Shown piece after piece: positions 42,491-50,472 of a stretch of DNA of 64,000 nt. Positions within the stretch are counted from its first letter, which is position 1. Each line of letters starts with the position of its first letter. The position numbers were made by a program, and so were the translations under genes. The stretch covers positions 3,915 to 67,914 of the forward strand of contig MKVQ01000040.1 in NCBI GenBank assembly GCA_001899635.1. Direction: 5' to 3'. The stretch is from Myxococcales bacterium 68-20. GTDB lineage: Bacteria > Myxococcota_A > Polyangia > Polyangiales > Polyangiaceae. Under the pieces are notes generated by a model, which saw only the letters and a program-made list of their open reading frames with translations, was not told the DNA's origin and ran no database searches.

Positions 42491-43785
42491 TGAGCGAGAA
42501 CACCGAACACGACGCGCCCGCGCTGGCGCCCCTCCGCTGCGCCACCGCCGGAAGCGTCGACGACGGCAAGAGCACGCTGCTCGGACGCCTCCTCTTCGAC
42601 GCGAAGGGGCTCATGGCCGACCAGCTCGCGCACGTCGAGGAGGCGAGCCGCCGCCGCGGGTACGCGCGCACCGATCTCGCGCTCATCACGGACGGTCTCC
42701 GCTCCGAGCGCGAACAAGGCATCACCATCGACGTCGCCTGGCGCTACTTCGCGACCCCGTCCCGCCGGTTCGTCCTCGCCGATGCGCCGGGGCACGTCGA
42801 GTACACGCGCAACATGGTGACGGCCGCGTCGCAGGCGGACGTCGCGCTCATCCTCGTCGACGCACGGGCCGGGCTGCTCGAGCAGACGCGCCGGCATCTG
42901 TTCGTCTCGCGTCTGCTCGGCGTCCCTGCGCTCGTGGTGGCGGTCAACAAGATGGACCTCGTCGGGTTCGACCACGCCGTCTTCGCGCGCATCCGTGACG
43001 ACGTCGCGCAATACGTCGCGAATCTTCCGGTTCCGTGCAGCGCGCCGAACCTGGCGTTCTTCCCGATCTCCGCCCTCCACGGCGACAACATCGTCGAGTC
43101 CTCGTCGTCCATGCCCTGGTACGACGGACCCACGCTGCTCCACCACCTCGAGACGCTTCGGACGGACGCAGACGTGAAGGACGCGCCCGCCCGCTTCCCG
43201 GTGCAGTGGGTGATCCGTCCGCAGGACGACGAGCGCCCCGACTACCGCGGCTACGCCGGCCGCGTCGCGTCGGGCGTGCTCCGGCCCGGGCAGCGTGTCC
43301 GCGTCGTTCCGTCTCGCACCGAGTCGCGGATCGCGTCGATCGAGACGTACGACGGCCCGCGCGACGAGGCGGAGGCCGGGCTCTCCTGCGTGATCCATCT
43401 CGAGGACGACGTCGCCGTCGCGCGCGGAGACGTGCTCGTGCCGGTCGACGCGAAGCAGCCTGCGCTCGTCGAGGCGTTCACCGCAGACGTCGCGTGGGTG
43501 CACACGCAGGCCGCCAAGCCGGGCGAGCGCTACCTCGTGAAGCACGGCACCCGCGAGGTCCGCGCCATCATCGAGGGGGTCGAGGCGCTGCTCGACGTGG
43601 AGAGCGGCCGCGCAATCCCCGGCGCGGCGCCGCTCGTGCTGAACACGCTCGCGCGCGTGCGCGTCCGCCTCTTCGAGCCGCTCGCGGTCGACGCGTACGC
43701 GGACCTCCGTGAGTCCGGCAGCTTCCTTCTGATCGACCCGGCAAGCGGGGCCACGCGCGCGGCCGGCATGGTGCGCGCGTGGTGA
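42490..43785 (+). CDS. cysN: Sulfate adenylyltransferase subunit 1 (GTPase)
   Basis: 431 residues. G1 loop GSVDDGKS (21-28), switch region REQGITIDVAWRYF, DAPGHVEYTRNM (G3) and NKMDL (G4) of the EF-Tu-like GTPase, then two beta-barrel domains (FPVQWVIRPQDDERPDYRGY, VASGVLRPGQRVRVVPS). GTP hydrolysis drives sulfate activation by CysD. No C-terminal APS kinase (CysC) is fused, so APS must be reduced directly or phosphorylated by a kinase elsewhere. Confidence 0.95.
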   Translation: MSENTEHDAPALAPLRCATAGSVDDGKSTLLGRLLFDAKGLMADQLAHVEEASRRRGYARTDLALITDGLRSEREQGITIDVAWRYFATPSRRFVLADAPGHVEYTRNMVTAASQADVALILVDARAGLLEQTRRHLFVSRLLGVPALVVAVNKMDLVGFDHAVFARIRDDVAQYVANLPVPCSAPNLAFFPISALHGDNIVESSSSMPWYDGPTLLHHLETLRTDADVKDAPARFPVQWVIRPQDDERPDYRGYAGRVASGVLRPGQRVRVVPSRTESRIASIETYDGPRDEAEAGLSCVIHLEDDVAVARGDVLVPVDAKQPALVEAFTADVAWVHTQAAKPGERYLVKHGTREVRAIIEGVEALLDVESGRAIPGAAPLVLNTLARVRVRLFEPLAVDAYADLRESGSFLLIDPASGATRAAGMVRAW

Positions 43786-43949
43786 TCCCGCTCCGGGTAG
43801 CTGGTCCATCAGGGCCGTGAGGTGGCCGACGTGGGTCAGGTGGTCGCGCTGATGCTCGTGATGATCACGGAGTCCACAGCGGTTGGGCGGCTCGGCTTCG
43901 TGAGGCTCGAGCGGCGCGTCCACGCGCGCTGCGGGCTCGGAGGCATGCG

Positions 43950-44867
43950 ATGAAGATCCTGGACCTCGTCGGCAGCACTTCCCTCGTCGAGCTCGATACT
44001 GGCGTCGAGAGTCGGAGCATCCGGCTCCTCGCCAAGCTCGAGGGCAACAACCCTGCGGGCAGCGTGAAGGATCGTCCCGCGCGCTCGATGATCCTCGGCG
44101 CCGAGGCGCGAGGCGAGCTCCGCCCGGGCATGCGGCTCATCGAGCCGACGAGCGGCAACACCGGCATCGCGCTCGCGATGATCGCCGCCGCGCGCGGCTA
44201 CCCGATCGAGCTCGTCATGCCGGAGAACGCGACGGCCGAGCGCGTCCGCGTGATGCGCGCGTTCGGCGCGGAGGTCATCCTCACGCCTGCAGCCCGCGGG
44301 ATGGAAGGCGCCATCGACATCGCGCGCGAGAAGGTCGCGAAGGGCGGCTACGTGATGCTCGACCAGTTCGGAAACGACGACAACTGGCGCGCGCACGTCG
44401 AAACGACGGGCCCCGAGATCTGGCAGGGCACGCGCGGTGAGATCACGCACTTCGTCAGCTCGATGGGGACGACGGGCACGATCATGGGCGTCTCGCGCTT
44501 CTTGAAGGAGAAGGACCGGCGCGTCACGATCGTCGGCTGCCAGCCGACCGACGGCTCGAGCATCCCCGGCATTCGGCGGTGGACGAAGGAGTACTTGCCG
44601 AGGATCTTCGACCCGAACCGCGTCGACCGCATCATCGACGTCTCGCAGGTGGACGCCGAGCGCACGACGCGCGCGTTGGCGCGCAGGGAAGGGGTGTTCG
44701 GCGGCGTCAGCTCGGGCGGCGCGGTCTGGGCGGCGCGTGTCGTCTGCAAGGAGCTCGCGGCGGCCGGCAAGGGCGGCACGGTCGTGTGCGTCATGTGCGA
44801 TCGCGGCGATCGGTACCTCTCGTCGCCCGTGTTCGACGCGCAGGACGAGCAACCCGGACCCGGATGA
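43950..44867 (+). CDS. cysM: Cysteine synthase B-type (O-acetylserine sulfhydrylase)
   Basis: 305 residues. Fold-type II PLP enzyme: LEGNNPAGSVKDRPARSMI with PLP Lys40, EPTSGNTGIALAM, SSMGTTGTIMGVSRFLKEKD (phosphate loop) and VFGGVSSGGAVWAA. C terminus CDRGDRYLSSPVFD is CysM-typical. Makes cysteine from O-acetylserine and sulfide or thiosulfate. It is coupled by ATGA to a truncated osmC-like ORF, and a second, internally deleted cysM sits at 46904 coupled to an intact osmC, evidence of a duplication. Confidence 0.93.
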   Translation: MKILDLVGSTSLVELDTGVESRSIRLLAKLEGNNPAGSVKDRPARSMILGAEARGELRPGMRLIEPTSGNTGIALAMIAAARGYPIELVMPENATAERVRVMRAFGAEVILTPAARGMEGAIDIAREKVAKGGYVMLDQFGNDDNWRAHVETTGPEIWQGTRGEITHFVSSMGTTGTIMGVSRFLKEKDRRVTIVGCQPTDGSSIPGIRRWTKEYLPRIFDPNRVDRIIDVSQVDAERTTRALARREGVFGGVSSGGAVWAARVVCKELAAAGKGGTVVCVMCDRGDRYLSSPVFDAQDEQPGPG

Positions 44868-44971
44868 AGGTCGCGCTTCGCCGGATCGGCACCGCGGCAT
44901 TCGACGCGGTGCTCGGGCCTTCCTTCGGCGGCTTCGCCTACTTCGCGGCGAACGCCTTCTCGATCAGGTAG
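44864..44971 (+). pseudogene. Truncated osmC-like stub coupled to cysM
   Basis: 35 codons from ATG 44864 overlapping the cysM stop. MKVALRRIGTAAFDAVLG aligns with VKVTLERIGHAAFEATAG, the start of the intact OsmC protein at 47023. After about 18 codons the frame runs into the opposite-strand end of the ferredoxin reductase gene and stops. The rest of osmC is missing, so this is a degenerate copy. Confidence 0.7.
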
Positions 44972-45747
44972 TCGCCAGGCTCGCCGCTGTTTCCCTCCTC
45001 GAAGCCGCGTGCCTCGAGCAGCGCCGACGTCTCCTTGAGCATCTCGGGGTTGCCGCAGAGCATCACGCGATCGCGCGACCGATCCAGCGGCGGGAGACCG
45101 AGATCGGTGCACGCGCGGCCGCTCGCCAAGAGGTCTGTGATGCGGCCGGTCGTACGGAAGGACTCGCGGGTGACCGACGGATAATAGAGGAGGCGCGGCC
45201 GGACGAGCTCTCCGAGCAGATCGCTCGAGGGGAGCTCGTGCTCGATGAAGCGCGCATACGCGAGGTCATCGACGTTGCGGCAGGTATGCGTGAGGACGAC
45301 GCGCTCGAAGCGCTCGTACGTCTCGGGGTCTTTGATGACGCTCATGAAGGGCGCGAGCCCCGTTCCGGTCGCGAGCAGCCAGAGCGTGTTGCCCGGACGG
45401 AGGTTGCTGATCGTCAGCGTACCGGTCGGGCGCTTGCCGACGAGGATGCTGTCGCCGACCTTCACGTGCTGGAGGCGCGACGTCAGCGGGCCCTGTTCGA
45501 CCTTGATCGAGAAGAACTCGAGCGTCTCCTCGTAGTTCGCGCTCGCCATCGAATACGCGCGGACGATGGGCTGCCCCGCAACTTCGAGTCCCATCATCAC
45601 GAATTGGCCGTTCGCGAACCGAAAGCCGCCGCTACGCGTGCACCGGATCGTGAAGAGCCGGTCGGTCCAGTGGTGGACGTCGAGGACGCGTTCGAAGGTG
45701 TACTTGGCCGACAGGGCGCTCGAGGAGGAGATCGGAGAAGCGTTCAT
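44938..45747 (-). CDS. fpr: Ferredoxin--NADP reductase
   Basis: 269 residues. FAD site RAYSMAS (RxYSxxS), FSIKVEQGPLTSRLQ, NADP-binding LLATGTGLAPFMSVIKDPET, VMLCGNPEMLKETSALLEAR, and an aromatic-poor tail IEKAFAAK. Transfers electrons between NADPH and ferredoxin; in this setting it could feed ferredoxin-dependent sulfite or APS reduction, though those reductases are not in the window. Minus strand, 3' end overlaps the osmC stub. A copy of the shared operator (45793-45808) lies 46-61 bases upstream. Confidence 0.9.
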   Translation of the reverse strand: MNASPISSSSALSAKYTFERVLDVHHWTDRLFTIRCTRSGGFRFANGQFVMMGLEVAGQPIVRAYSMASANYEETLEFFSIKVEQGPLTSRLQHVKVGDSILVGKRPTGTLTISNLRPGNTLWLLATGTGLAPFMSVIKDPETYERFERVVLTHTCRNVDDLAYARFIEHELPSSDLLGELVRPRLLYYPSVTRESFRTTGRITDLLASGRACTDLGLPPLDRSRDRVMLCGNPEMLKETSALLEARGFEEGNSGEPGDYLIEKAFAAK

Positions 45748-45792
45748 CGTTGAGCTCGAGACCTCACGCGACGAGGCGTGGGGGGGATGGGT

Positions 45793-45808
45793 ATCTTGTA
45801 TGACGAAC
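45793..45808 (+). promoter_or_regulatory. Putative operator, site 4 of the shared element
   Basis: ATCTTGTATGACGAAC on the plus strand, upstream of the minus-strand ferredoxin reductase gene. Matches GTTC-N2-TATAAC-GRAC in the right half site and core with two or three changes; weakest of the four copies. Confidence 0.3.
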
Positions 45809-45968
45809 AGAAATTCATTTACATGAAGATGGGCCGGGCGTCACCACAAGCATGCCAACGCGAATGCAGAGCTTCGGGGACATGCGGACCGTCTTCCGTC
45901 ACGGACGCTCCCGTCGAAGGTGGACCTCGTGGCGCTGTGTGTGGGTTGGTGCACGCAAAGGACGCGTT

Positions 45969-46877
45969 CTAGCCCTCGTTGCCGCGACCCCGGCCGAACA
46001 CCTTCGAGTCGGGCGGCACCGAGCTCGTGAGCCACACGTTGCCGCCGACGATCGATCGCGCGCCGATGACGGTGTCCCCGCCCAGGATCGTCGCGCCCGC
46101 GTAGATCGTGACGCCGTCCTCGATCGTGGGGTGCCGCTTCTTTCTGACCTCGTCTCGGTGGGGCACACTCAGCGCGCCGAGCGTGACGCCTTGGTAGAGC
46201 TTCACGTCGTTCCCGATCTCGGTCGTCTCGCCGATGACGACGCCGGTCCCGTGATCGATGAAGAAGCGCTCGCCGATCGTGGCGCCGGGGCTGATATCGA
46301 TGCCGGTCTGCGCATGCGCATGCTCCGTGATGATGCGCGGGATCATGGGCACGCCGGCGCGGTGCAGGCGGTTCGCGATCCGGTAGGCCACGACGGCTTC
46401 AATCGACGGATAGGAGAAGACGACCTCCTCGATGTTCCTTGCGGCAGGGTCGCCTTCGTACGCAGCGCGGACGTCGGCGTTGATCAGGCGGCGAAGCTCC
46501 GGGAGCTCGGCAAAGAGCGAAAGCACGACGCTCTCGCCGGATCCTGTCGGGAGGCGGCACGACGTGCGCCCCATGCGGTGATCGTAGGTGAGGGCGCGCT
46601 CGATCTGGTCGACGAGCATGTGATGGCCGGCGTAGAGGTGCTCGGCGATGCCCTGCCTGAGGTTGTCGCGTGTGAGCGCCTGCGTGGCGTAGAACCCCAC
46701 GAAGATGGCCGACTTGACGTGCTCGAGTGCCTCGATCACCGTGCGCTTGTTCGGGAGCGCGGCACTCTCGAGGTTGTCGATCTCGAGCTGTCCACCGTAG
46801 CTCGCGACGACGGCGTCGATCGCCGCTTCGAGCTCGCGAAAGCGCTTCGGCTCCGTTGCCATGGGTGTACCGTTCAT
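45969..46877 (-). CDS. cysE: Serine O-acetyltransferase
   Basis: 302 residues if started at the ATG at 46877 (MNGTPMATEPKRF); the ATG at 46862 is an alternative. Helical N-terminal domain, then the left-handed beta-helix with hexapeptide repeats: TGIDISPGATIGERFFIDHG, TGVVIGETTEIGNDVKLYQG, VTLGALSVPHRDE, HPTIEDGVTIYAGATILGGD. Makes O-acetylserine, the carbon substrate for CysM. Divergent from the cysM relic/osmC pair with a 26-base gap. C terminus is short after GRGRGNEG, so whether it can bind cysteine synthase through a terminal Ile is doubtful. Confidence 0.92.
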   Translation of the reverse strand: MNGTPMATEPKRFRELEAAIDAVVASYGGQLEIDNLESAALPNKRTVIEALEHVKSAIFVGFYATQALTRDNLRQGIAEHLYAGHHMLVDQIERALTYDHRMGRTSCRLPTGSGESVVLSLFAELPELRRLINADVRAAYEGDPAARNIEEVVFSYPSIEAVVAYRIANRLHRAGVPMIPRIITEHAHAQTGIDISPGATIGERFFIDHGTGVVIGETTEIGNDVKLYQGVTLGALSVPHRDEVRKKRHPTIEDGVTIYAGATILGGDTVIGARSIVGGNVWLTSSVPPDSKVFGRGRGNEG

Positions 46878-46903
46878 CCCACAACGCGAGGCGCACCGCA
46901 CGC

Positions 46904-47026
46904 ATGAAGATGGGCGATCTGGTTGGGGGTACACCGATGGTCGAGCTCGAACGCGGGGGTGCTCGTCCGGGCAACCGCTACGTGTCGTCACCGCTGTTTC
47001 GCGATCCGAAAGCGGTGACCTCGTGA
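46904..47026 (+). pseudogene. Internally deleted cysM relic (40 codons) coupled to osmC
   Basis: ATG 46904 to TGA 47024-47026. MKMGDLVGGTPMVEL matches the first 15 residues of CysM (MKILDLVGSTSLVEL) and GNRYVSSPLFRD matches its C-terminal end (GDRYLSSPVFDA), with everything between deleted in frame. It still overlaps the next GTG by GTGA, as intact cysM does with the osmC stub. Cannot be enzymatic; it may survive only as a coupled leader for osmC. Confidence 0.7.
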
Positions 47027-47433
47027 AGGTCACGCTCGAGAGGATCGGCCATGCGGCCTTCGAGGCGACGGCCGGCTCGGGCGGCAAGCTCGTCGTCGAC
47101 GGCTCGCCGGAGATCGGCGGTGAGGGCCGCGGCATGCGGCCGATGGAGTTGCTCCTTTCCGCGGTCGCGAGCTGCAGCGCGATGGATGTCGTTCACATCC
47201 TCGTCAACAAGCAGAAGCAGCCGCTCGAGCACCTGCGCATCGAGATCGAAGGCGAGCGCCCGAACACGACTCCGGCGCCGTTCACGCGGATGAAACTGGT
47301 GTTCATCGCCAAGGGAGACGTCGACGAGAACAAGCTGGAGCGCGCGGTCTCGCTCGCGGTCGAGAAGTACTGCTCGGTGCGCGAGACCCTCGGAGGCGTC
47401 GAGGTGACGTGGGAGGCGCGGCTGGAGCGCTGA
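47023..47433 (+). CDS. OsmC/Ohr-family protein
   Basis: 136 residues from GTG 47023. The family's two reactive Cys are in place: ELLLSAVASCSAMDVVHIL (Cys51) and KYCSVRETLGG (Cys117). N-terminal strand VKVTLERIGHAAFEATAG is followed by GEGRGMRPMELLL. OsmC-type proteins reduce organic peroxides or handle reactive sulfur; those next to cysM may protect or supply sulfur chemistry, which is inference. Coupled to the cysM relic. Confidence 0.85.
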   Translation: MKVTLERIGHAAFEATAGSGGKLVVDGSPEIGGEGRGMRPMELLLSAVASCSAMDVVHILVNKQKQPLEHLRIEIEGERPNTTPAPFTRMKLVFIAKGDVDENKLERAVSLAVEKYCSVRETLGGVEVTWEARLER

Positions 47434-47748
47434 CGTCCGGAGTTGCGCGGAGGCGCGAACGTCTCGCACCACTGAGGATCCCCCCGGCCTCCAATCGGTC
47501 TCCGCAGCCGCTCCCCGACTCGGAATACTGACCGATTCGGATGTGAGACCTCGTCATGAGGAGAGCCTCGCGCGTCGAAGTCGAATCCCTACGCCTGCGC
47601 TTCAGCGGGCACCGACACCACGCTACCGCTTCGTCATCGATGTGACGGCGTTTGGAGGGGACATCCGGAGGCGAACCGACGATGCGCTCCTCGACGATGC
47701 TGCATCCGAGCGGCCGCGTCGTCGAGCCGATGACGTGCATCGAGGCGC

Positions 47749-47946
47749 TCAGGCGTGGAGAAACGGCCGGAGGTTGCGCGGAGGACGGCCGGTCACGCGC
47801 TCGACCGCGTCGCTAACCTCGGCCTCGGCCTCGGCCTCGGCGGCGAGGCGTGTGTCGATGAAAGCGAGGAGCTGCGCGTATGCCTCCGGAACGCCGTGGC
47901 GTGTGAGGTGCGCGGCGAGCTCGTCGGGCGGAAGCGCGACGTGGCG
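47749..47946 (-). pseudogene. C-terminal fragment of an NmrA-like NAD(P)-binding protein
   Basis: Minus strand reads VRHVALPPDELAAHLTRHGV, PEAYAQLLAFIDTRLAAEAE and the end VERVTGRPPRNLRPFLHA. The TGRPPR motif followed by a short tail, after an A-x-x-L-x-x-G-x-P-x-x-Y segment, is the usual C terminus of NmrA-type/atypical SDR proteins. The Rossmann domain is absent upstream. Probably a decayed gene. Confidence 0.45.
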
Positions 47947-48065
47947 CACGCGCGAGGAGCGCGGCGACCATTGTACAAGTGATGCTTCGAAGGCGCCGTA
48001 GCACAGACGTGCTCGAGGCCGCACGCTCACATGGCGGGCGAGCATAGCTGAACGGCCTAGTAGTT

Positions 48066-48344
48066 CTAACCGTGCGGCCATCGTCGATGGCCGCAGCGCT
48101 TCTTCAGAATCGTCTTGCGCCAGGAGGTAGCGACCTCGGCCGCGCGCAATGCCAGGTAGATGCGCAGGTGGCCACCGCTGCTGCGCTGGGGGATGAAGCT
48201 CCGCCCGTCGGCTATTGCGAAGCTCTTGCCCCGGGGCATTCGCTCGGTGAGGGCGGGATGGTTGTCGACGTCCGCGACTCGATCCCCACGAAGGTCACGC
48301 CCGTATGGCTCCTGGGGCGTCGTCGACGAGAAGTTCTGGAGCAA
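48066..48344 (-). pseudogene. Fragment of an FAD-dependent monooxygenase
   Basis: The minus-strand frame contains NHPALTERMPRGKSFAIADG followed by RSFIPQRSSGGHLRIYLALR, which resembles the substrate-domain strand (F-x-x-GDGRxLIxQRxGxGxIRVYxALR) of TetX/PheA-type flavin monooxygenases. No GxGxxG dinucleotide motif lies in frame. Adjacent to another oxidoreductase fragment; both look like debris. Confidence 0.4.
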
Positions 48345-48656
48345 CGCGCACGTGAGCCGGCTTCACGCGATCAGCTCGGTGTCACCGAGGGCGCCCCTTC
48401 GCGAGGACACCGTGAATCGATCGGACGCACGCCACCCTTTGATCGAAGAATGACGGCACGTCGTGCAGCGTTTTTGTCGAAATCGATTGCTTTCGCAGAA
48501 TTGCACACTATCATTTCCCTCGCGCAACGCTGCCCTTTGCGAAGCGCGCGGGAGGTCGCAGCCACGGCTCTCACGGTCATCACGAATAGCGTGGTGCCGG
48601 AGGTGTGGTGGCGTGTTGTCGATAGTCTGAAAGTTAATCATCGGGAGGTCCGACCA

Positions 48657-49400
48657 ATGATGAAGAAACTGCTCAACGTCACGTTCCTCGTTGCCTTTGG
48701 CGCCGGCTGCTCGGTGTCAACCGAATCACCGGGGGCCTCTGAAGAGCCTTCGACACGTACAGGCGAAGAGCGTGATTTCGAGGATCTCGGCGATCCGGAT
48801 GAAGTGTTTACGCAGACACTGATCGTCGCCAACGAGGACGGTTCAATCGAGACACGCTCGTCAACCATTACGCGCGCGGAGCAATGGGAGATTCGAAGGC
48901 GAGAACGAGAACTTCAGGGCCGTGGCGTTGACTGGCACTCTAACGCGGCTCCTCAGCACAACTGGAGAACGGTGGCTCCAGGTCCCCTCGGGGTTTGCAG
49001 CGGCAGCAGTCTGTTGCTCCTTTGGGATGAAGAGAACTATGTCGGAAACCAGCTGTGCTTCGCATACCAACAGCAGTGGGTCACCTCAGGGGTGCCGTTC
49101 GTTCCCCTCGGCTTGGACATGTCGACGTTTGCGCGAGGCCCCACTCTTCCAGGTTGTGGTGCCCACTCGTGGTGGGAGGCGCCTCGTTCATGCGTCTACA
49201 AGAACGGAGCGTGGCAGTGGGAATATCAGCCTCTCGGCTTGGTTACTCTCCAGGCTCGAAGTGCGAAAAACAATGCAGCTGTGGCAGCATTGTTCTCCAC
49301 CCACGCTGCGCGCAATCAGGGAACTTACTCCACGGTTGCCGCTGGCGCGCAGCCCTCTTCGATGTTCCTGACTCAGCGATATCTCAAGGCGCTGCCCTGA
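48657..49400 (+). CDS. Lipoprotein, possibly crystallin-like/I36-like fold
   Basis: 247 residues; GGGAGG at 48643-48648 supports ATG 48657. Lipobox GAGC (Cys19 or so), acidic Ser/Thr/Glu-rich linker, then LLLLWDEENYVGNQLCFAYQ and SWWEAPRSCVYKNGAWQWEY: an L-x-D-x-x-NYxG-x-x-x-C-F strand followed later by S-W-x-x-x-x-S-C-V-Y is reminiscent of beta/gamma-crystallin or I36 peptidase-inhibitor folds, but this is a weak match. Codon use and G+C are lower than in neighbouring genes, so it may be a recent arrival. Followed by a strong hairpin. Confidence 0.6.
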   Translation: MMKKLLNVTFLVAFGAGCSVSTESPGASEEPSTRTGEERDFEDLGDPDEVFTQTLIVANEDGSIETRSSTITRAEQWEIRRRERELQGRGVDWHSNAAPQHNWRTVAPGPLGVCSGSSLLLLWDEENYVGNQLCFAYQQQWVTSGVPFVPLGLDMSTFARGPTLPGCGAHSWWEAPRSCVYKNGAWQWEYQPLGLVTLQARSAKNNAAVAALFSTHAARNQGTYSTVAAGAQPSSMFLTQRYLKALP

Positions 49401-49414
49401 AAAGCGAATAGCGG

Positions 49415-49453
49415 GACTTGACGCAGTTTCACGGAGCGGGGCTGCGTCAAGTC
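49415..49453. terminator. 12-bp perfect-stem hairpin after the 48657 lipoprotein
   Basis: Left arm 49415-49426 (GACTTGACGCAG) pairs perfectly with 49442-49453 (CTGCGTCAAGTC) around a 15-base loop, 14 bases after the stop codon. No T tract follows. Most simply an intrinsic-type terminator; alternatively the end of a lost insertion element, since a transposase-like stub follows. Confidence 0.45.
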
Positions 49454-49460
49454 GTCAACC

Positions 49461-49580
49461 GTGCTGGAAGCGGCATGCCGTGCCAGGGTCGCCGAGCTCG
49501 AGGCCGCACTGATCTCGATGACGACGGAGCTCGAGACGGTCCGTGCCGATCGCGCCGAGCTTCCGCGCGCACCTGGAGCT
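49461..49580 (+). pseudogene. Possible IS66-type transposase N-terminal stub
   Basis: From about 49461 the frame reads MLEAACRARVAELEAALISM then TTELETVRADRAEL; the next frame continues with RAHLELLARAGGG. A coiled-coil ELEAxLAxMxxELExLRAxRAxLRAxLELLRR is typical of the start of IS66 TnpC transposases. Only about 40 codons exist, apparently frameshifted, and the remainder is absent. Confidence 0.3.
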
Positions 49581-49626
49581 CCTCGCGCGCGCAGGTGGCG
49601 GGCCGCAAGTCGCGGCCGGAACGGTC

Positions 49627-50256
49627 TCACTTGGCGGCGGTGTCGCTCTCGAAGGTGGTTTGGAGCACCGCTCCTTCCGGCACCTTGATCGAGAAGGTCT
49701 GCGTATTGACCGGCTTCGCAGGAGGGGTGTCCGGCGCCTCGAACGCCTTCTGGAACACCGAGACTTCCACCAACGTCTCCGACTTGCGAGTGACCGTAGC
49801 TTGGTCGGTCTGTGCACCGCCAGCGCAGACCAGCAACGCCGTGTCTCCATCGATCGACGTAGCCGCTTGCGCGGTCGCTTCGTCCTTGAGCAGGTAGCAG
49901 CTGGCGTGGGTCACGGGCGTTTTGTATTCGAACGTCTGGTCGTCGCTCGTCTTGACACGCAGCTTGGCGCGGTAGCCTGTCTTCGTGGTGACAGCACGGT
50001 CGTAGAGCTGAAAGACGATCTTGAAAGGAGCACCGGCGTCGCGTTGGGCCACCGCCCAAGGTGCGGAGGCGGAAGCAACCGGCGCGCTGGCGCTCGGAGC
50101 GGCGCTCGCTGCCCGCGCCGCCCCGGAGGCCGCTTCCGCCGCCGTTGACTGCGCCGCGCCCGGTGACTTGTCGCACGCCGAAATCGCTACGAGGAGAACC
50201 GCGGGAAGGGCTCGAACAACGCCGAAGAGAAGAGGGCGCGACATGTCGACTATCAT
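49627..50256 (-). CDS. Lipoprotein, hypothetical
   Basis: 209 residues if started at ATG 50256 (ATGs at 50259 and 50244 are alternatives). Signal peptide PLLFGVVRALPAVLLVAISA with lipobox Cys (ISAC), Ala/Ser/Pro linker, then a beta-rich domain (FKIVFQLYDRAVTTKTGYRA, KLRVKTSDDQTFEYKTPVTH, SETLVEVSVFQKAF). One Cys pair (HASCYLLKD, LLVCAGG). No family recognised. Isolated on the minus strand. Confidence 0.6.
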   Translation of the reverse strand: MIVDMSRPLLFGVVRALPAVLLVAISACDKSPGAAQSTAAEAASGAARAASAAPSASAPVASASAPWAVAQRDAGAPFKIVFQLYDRAVTTKTGYRAKLRVKTSDDQTFEYKTPVTHASCYLLKDEATAQAATSIDGDTALLVCAGGAQTDQATVTRKSETLVEVSVFQKAFEAPDTPPAKPVNTQTFSIKVPEGAVLQTTFESDTAAK

Positions 50257-50472
50257 CATTATTCTAGGAAAACGCGAACGTCGGCACGCCGATTTCGCCT
50301 TACGGCATACGCCACGCGCGAGGCGTCCCGGCAGGTAGGCGAGCGCTTGGTCGAGGCCGCTCTCGAGTGCAGCGCGCGAAGCGGAGTGCGTGGCGGTATC
50401 CGCCGCCGTTCTTTTCGGCGTCGAAGCGCCTCGCGAACAGTCACCCACGAACGATGGGACGCGCCTCAGCGA

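Larger units (their letters stand above)
47434..48656. other. 1.2-kb region of gene fragments
   Basis: Between osmC and the 48657 lipoprotein no intact gene is seen. It contains the two minus-strand relics described separately (47749-47946 and 48066-48344). The last 200 bases (48450-48656) are visibly lower in G+C than the rest of the window and probably hold the promoter of the lipoprotein gene. Confidence 0.4.

Noticed and set aside
42250-43923. 557-codon minus-strand frame opposite cysN
   Set aside because: Shadow of the clear GTPase gene; composition dominated by Arg/Asp/His.
43786-43949. Possible DinB-like fragment on the minus strand between cysN and cysM
   Set aside because: About 25 residues only (GLRDHHEHQRDHLTHVGHL); not enough to support a family.
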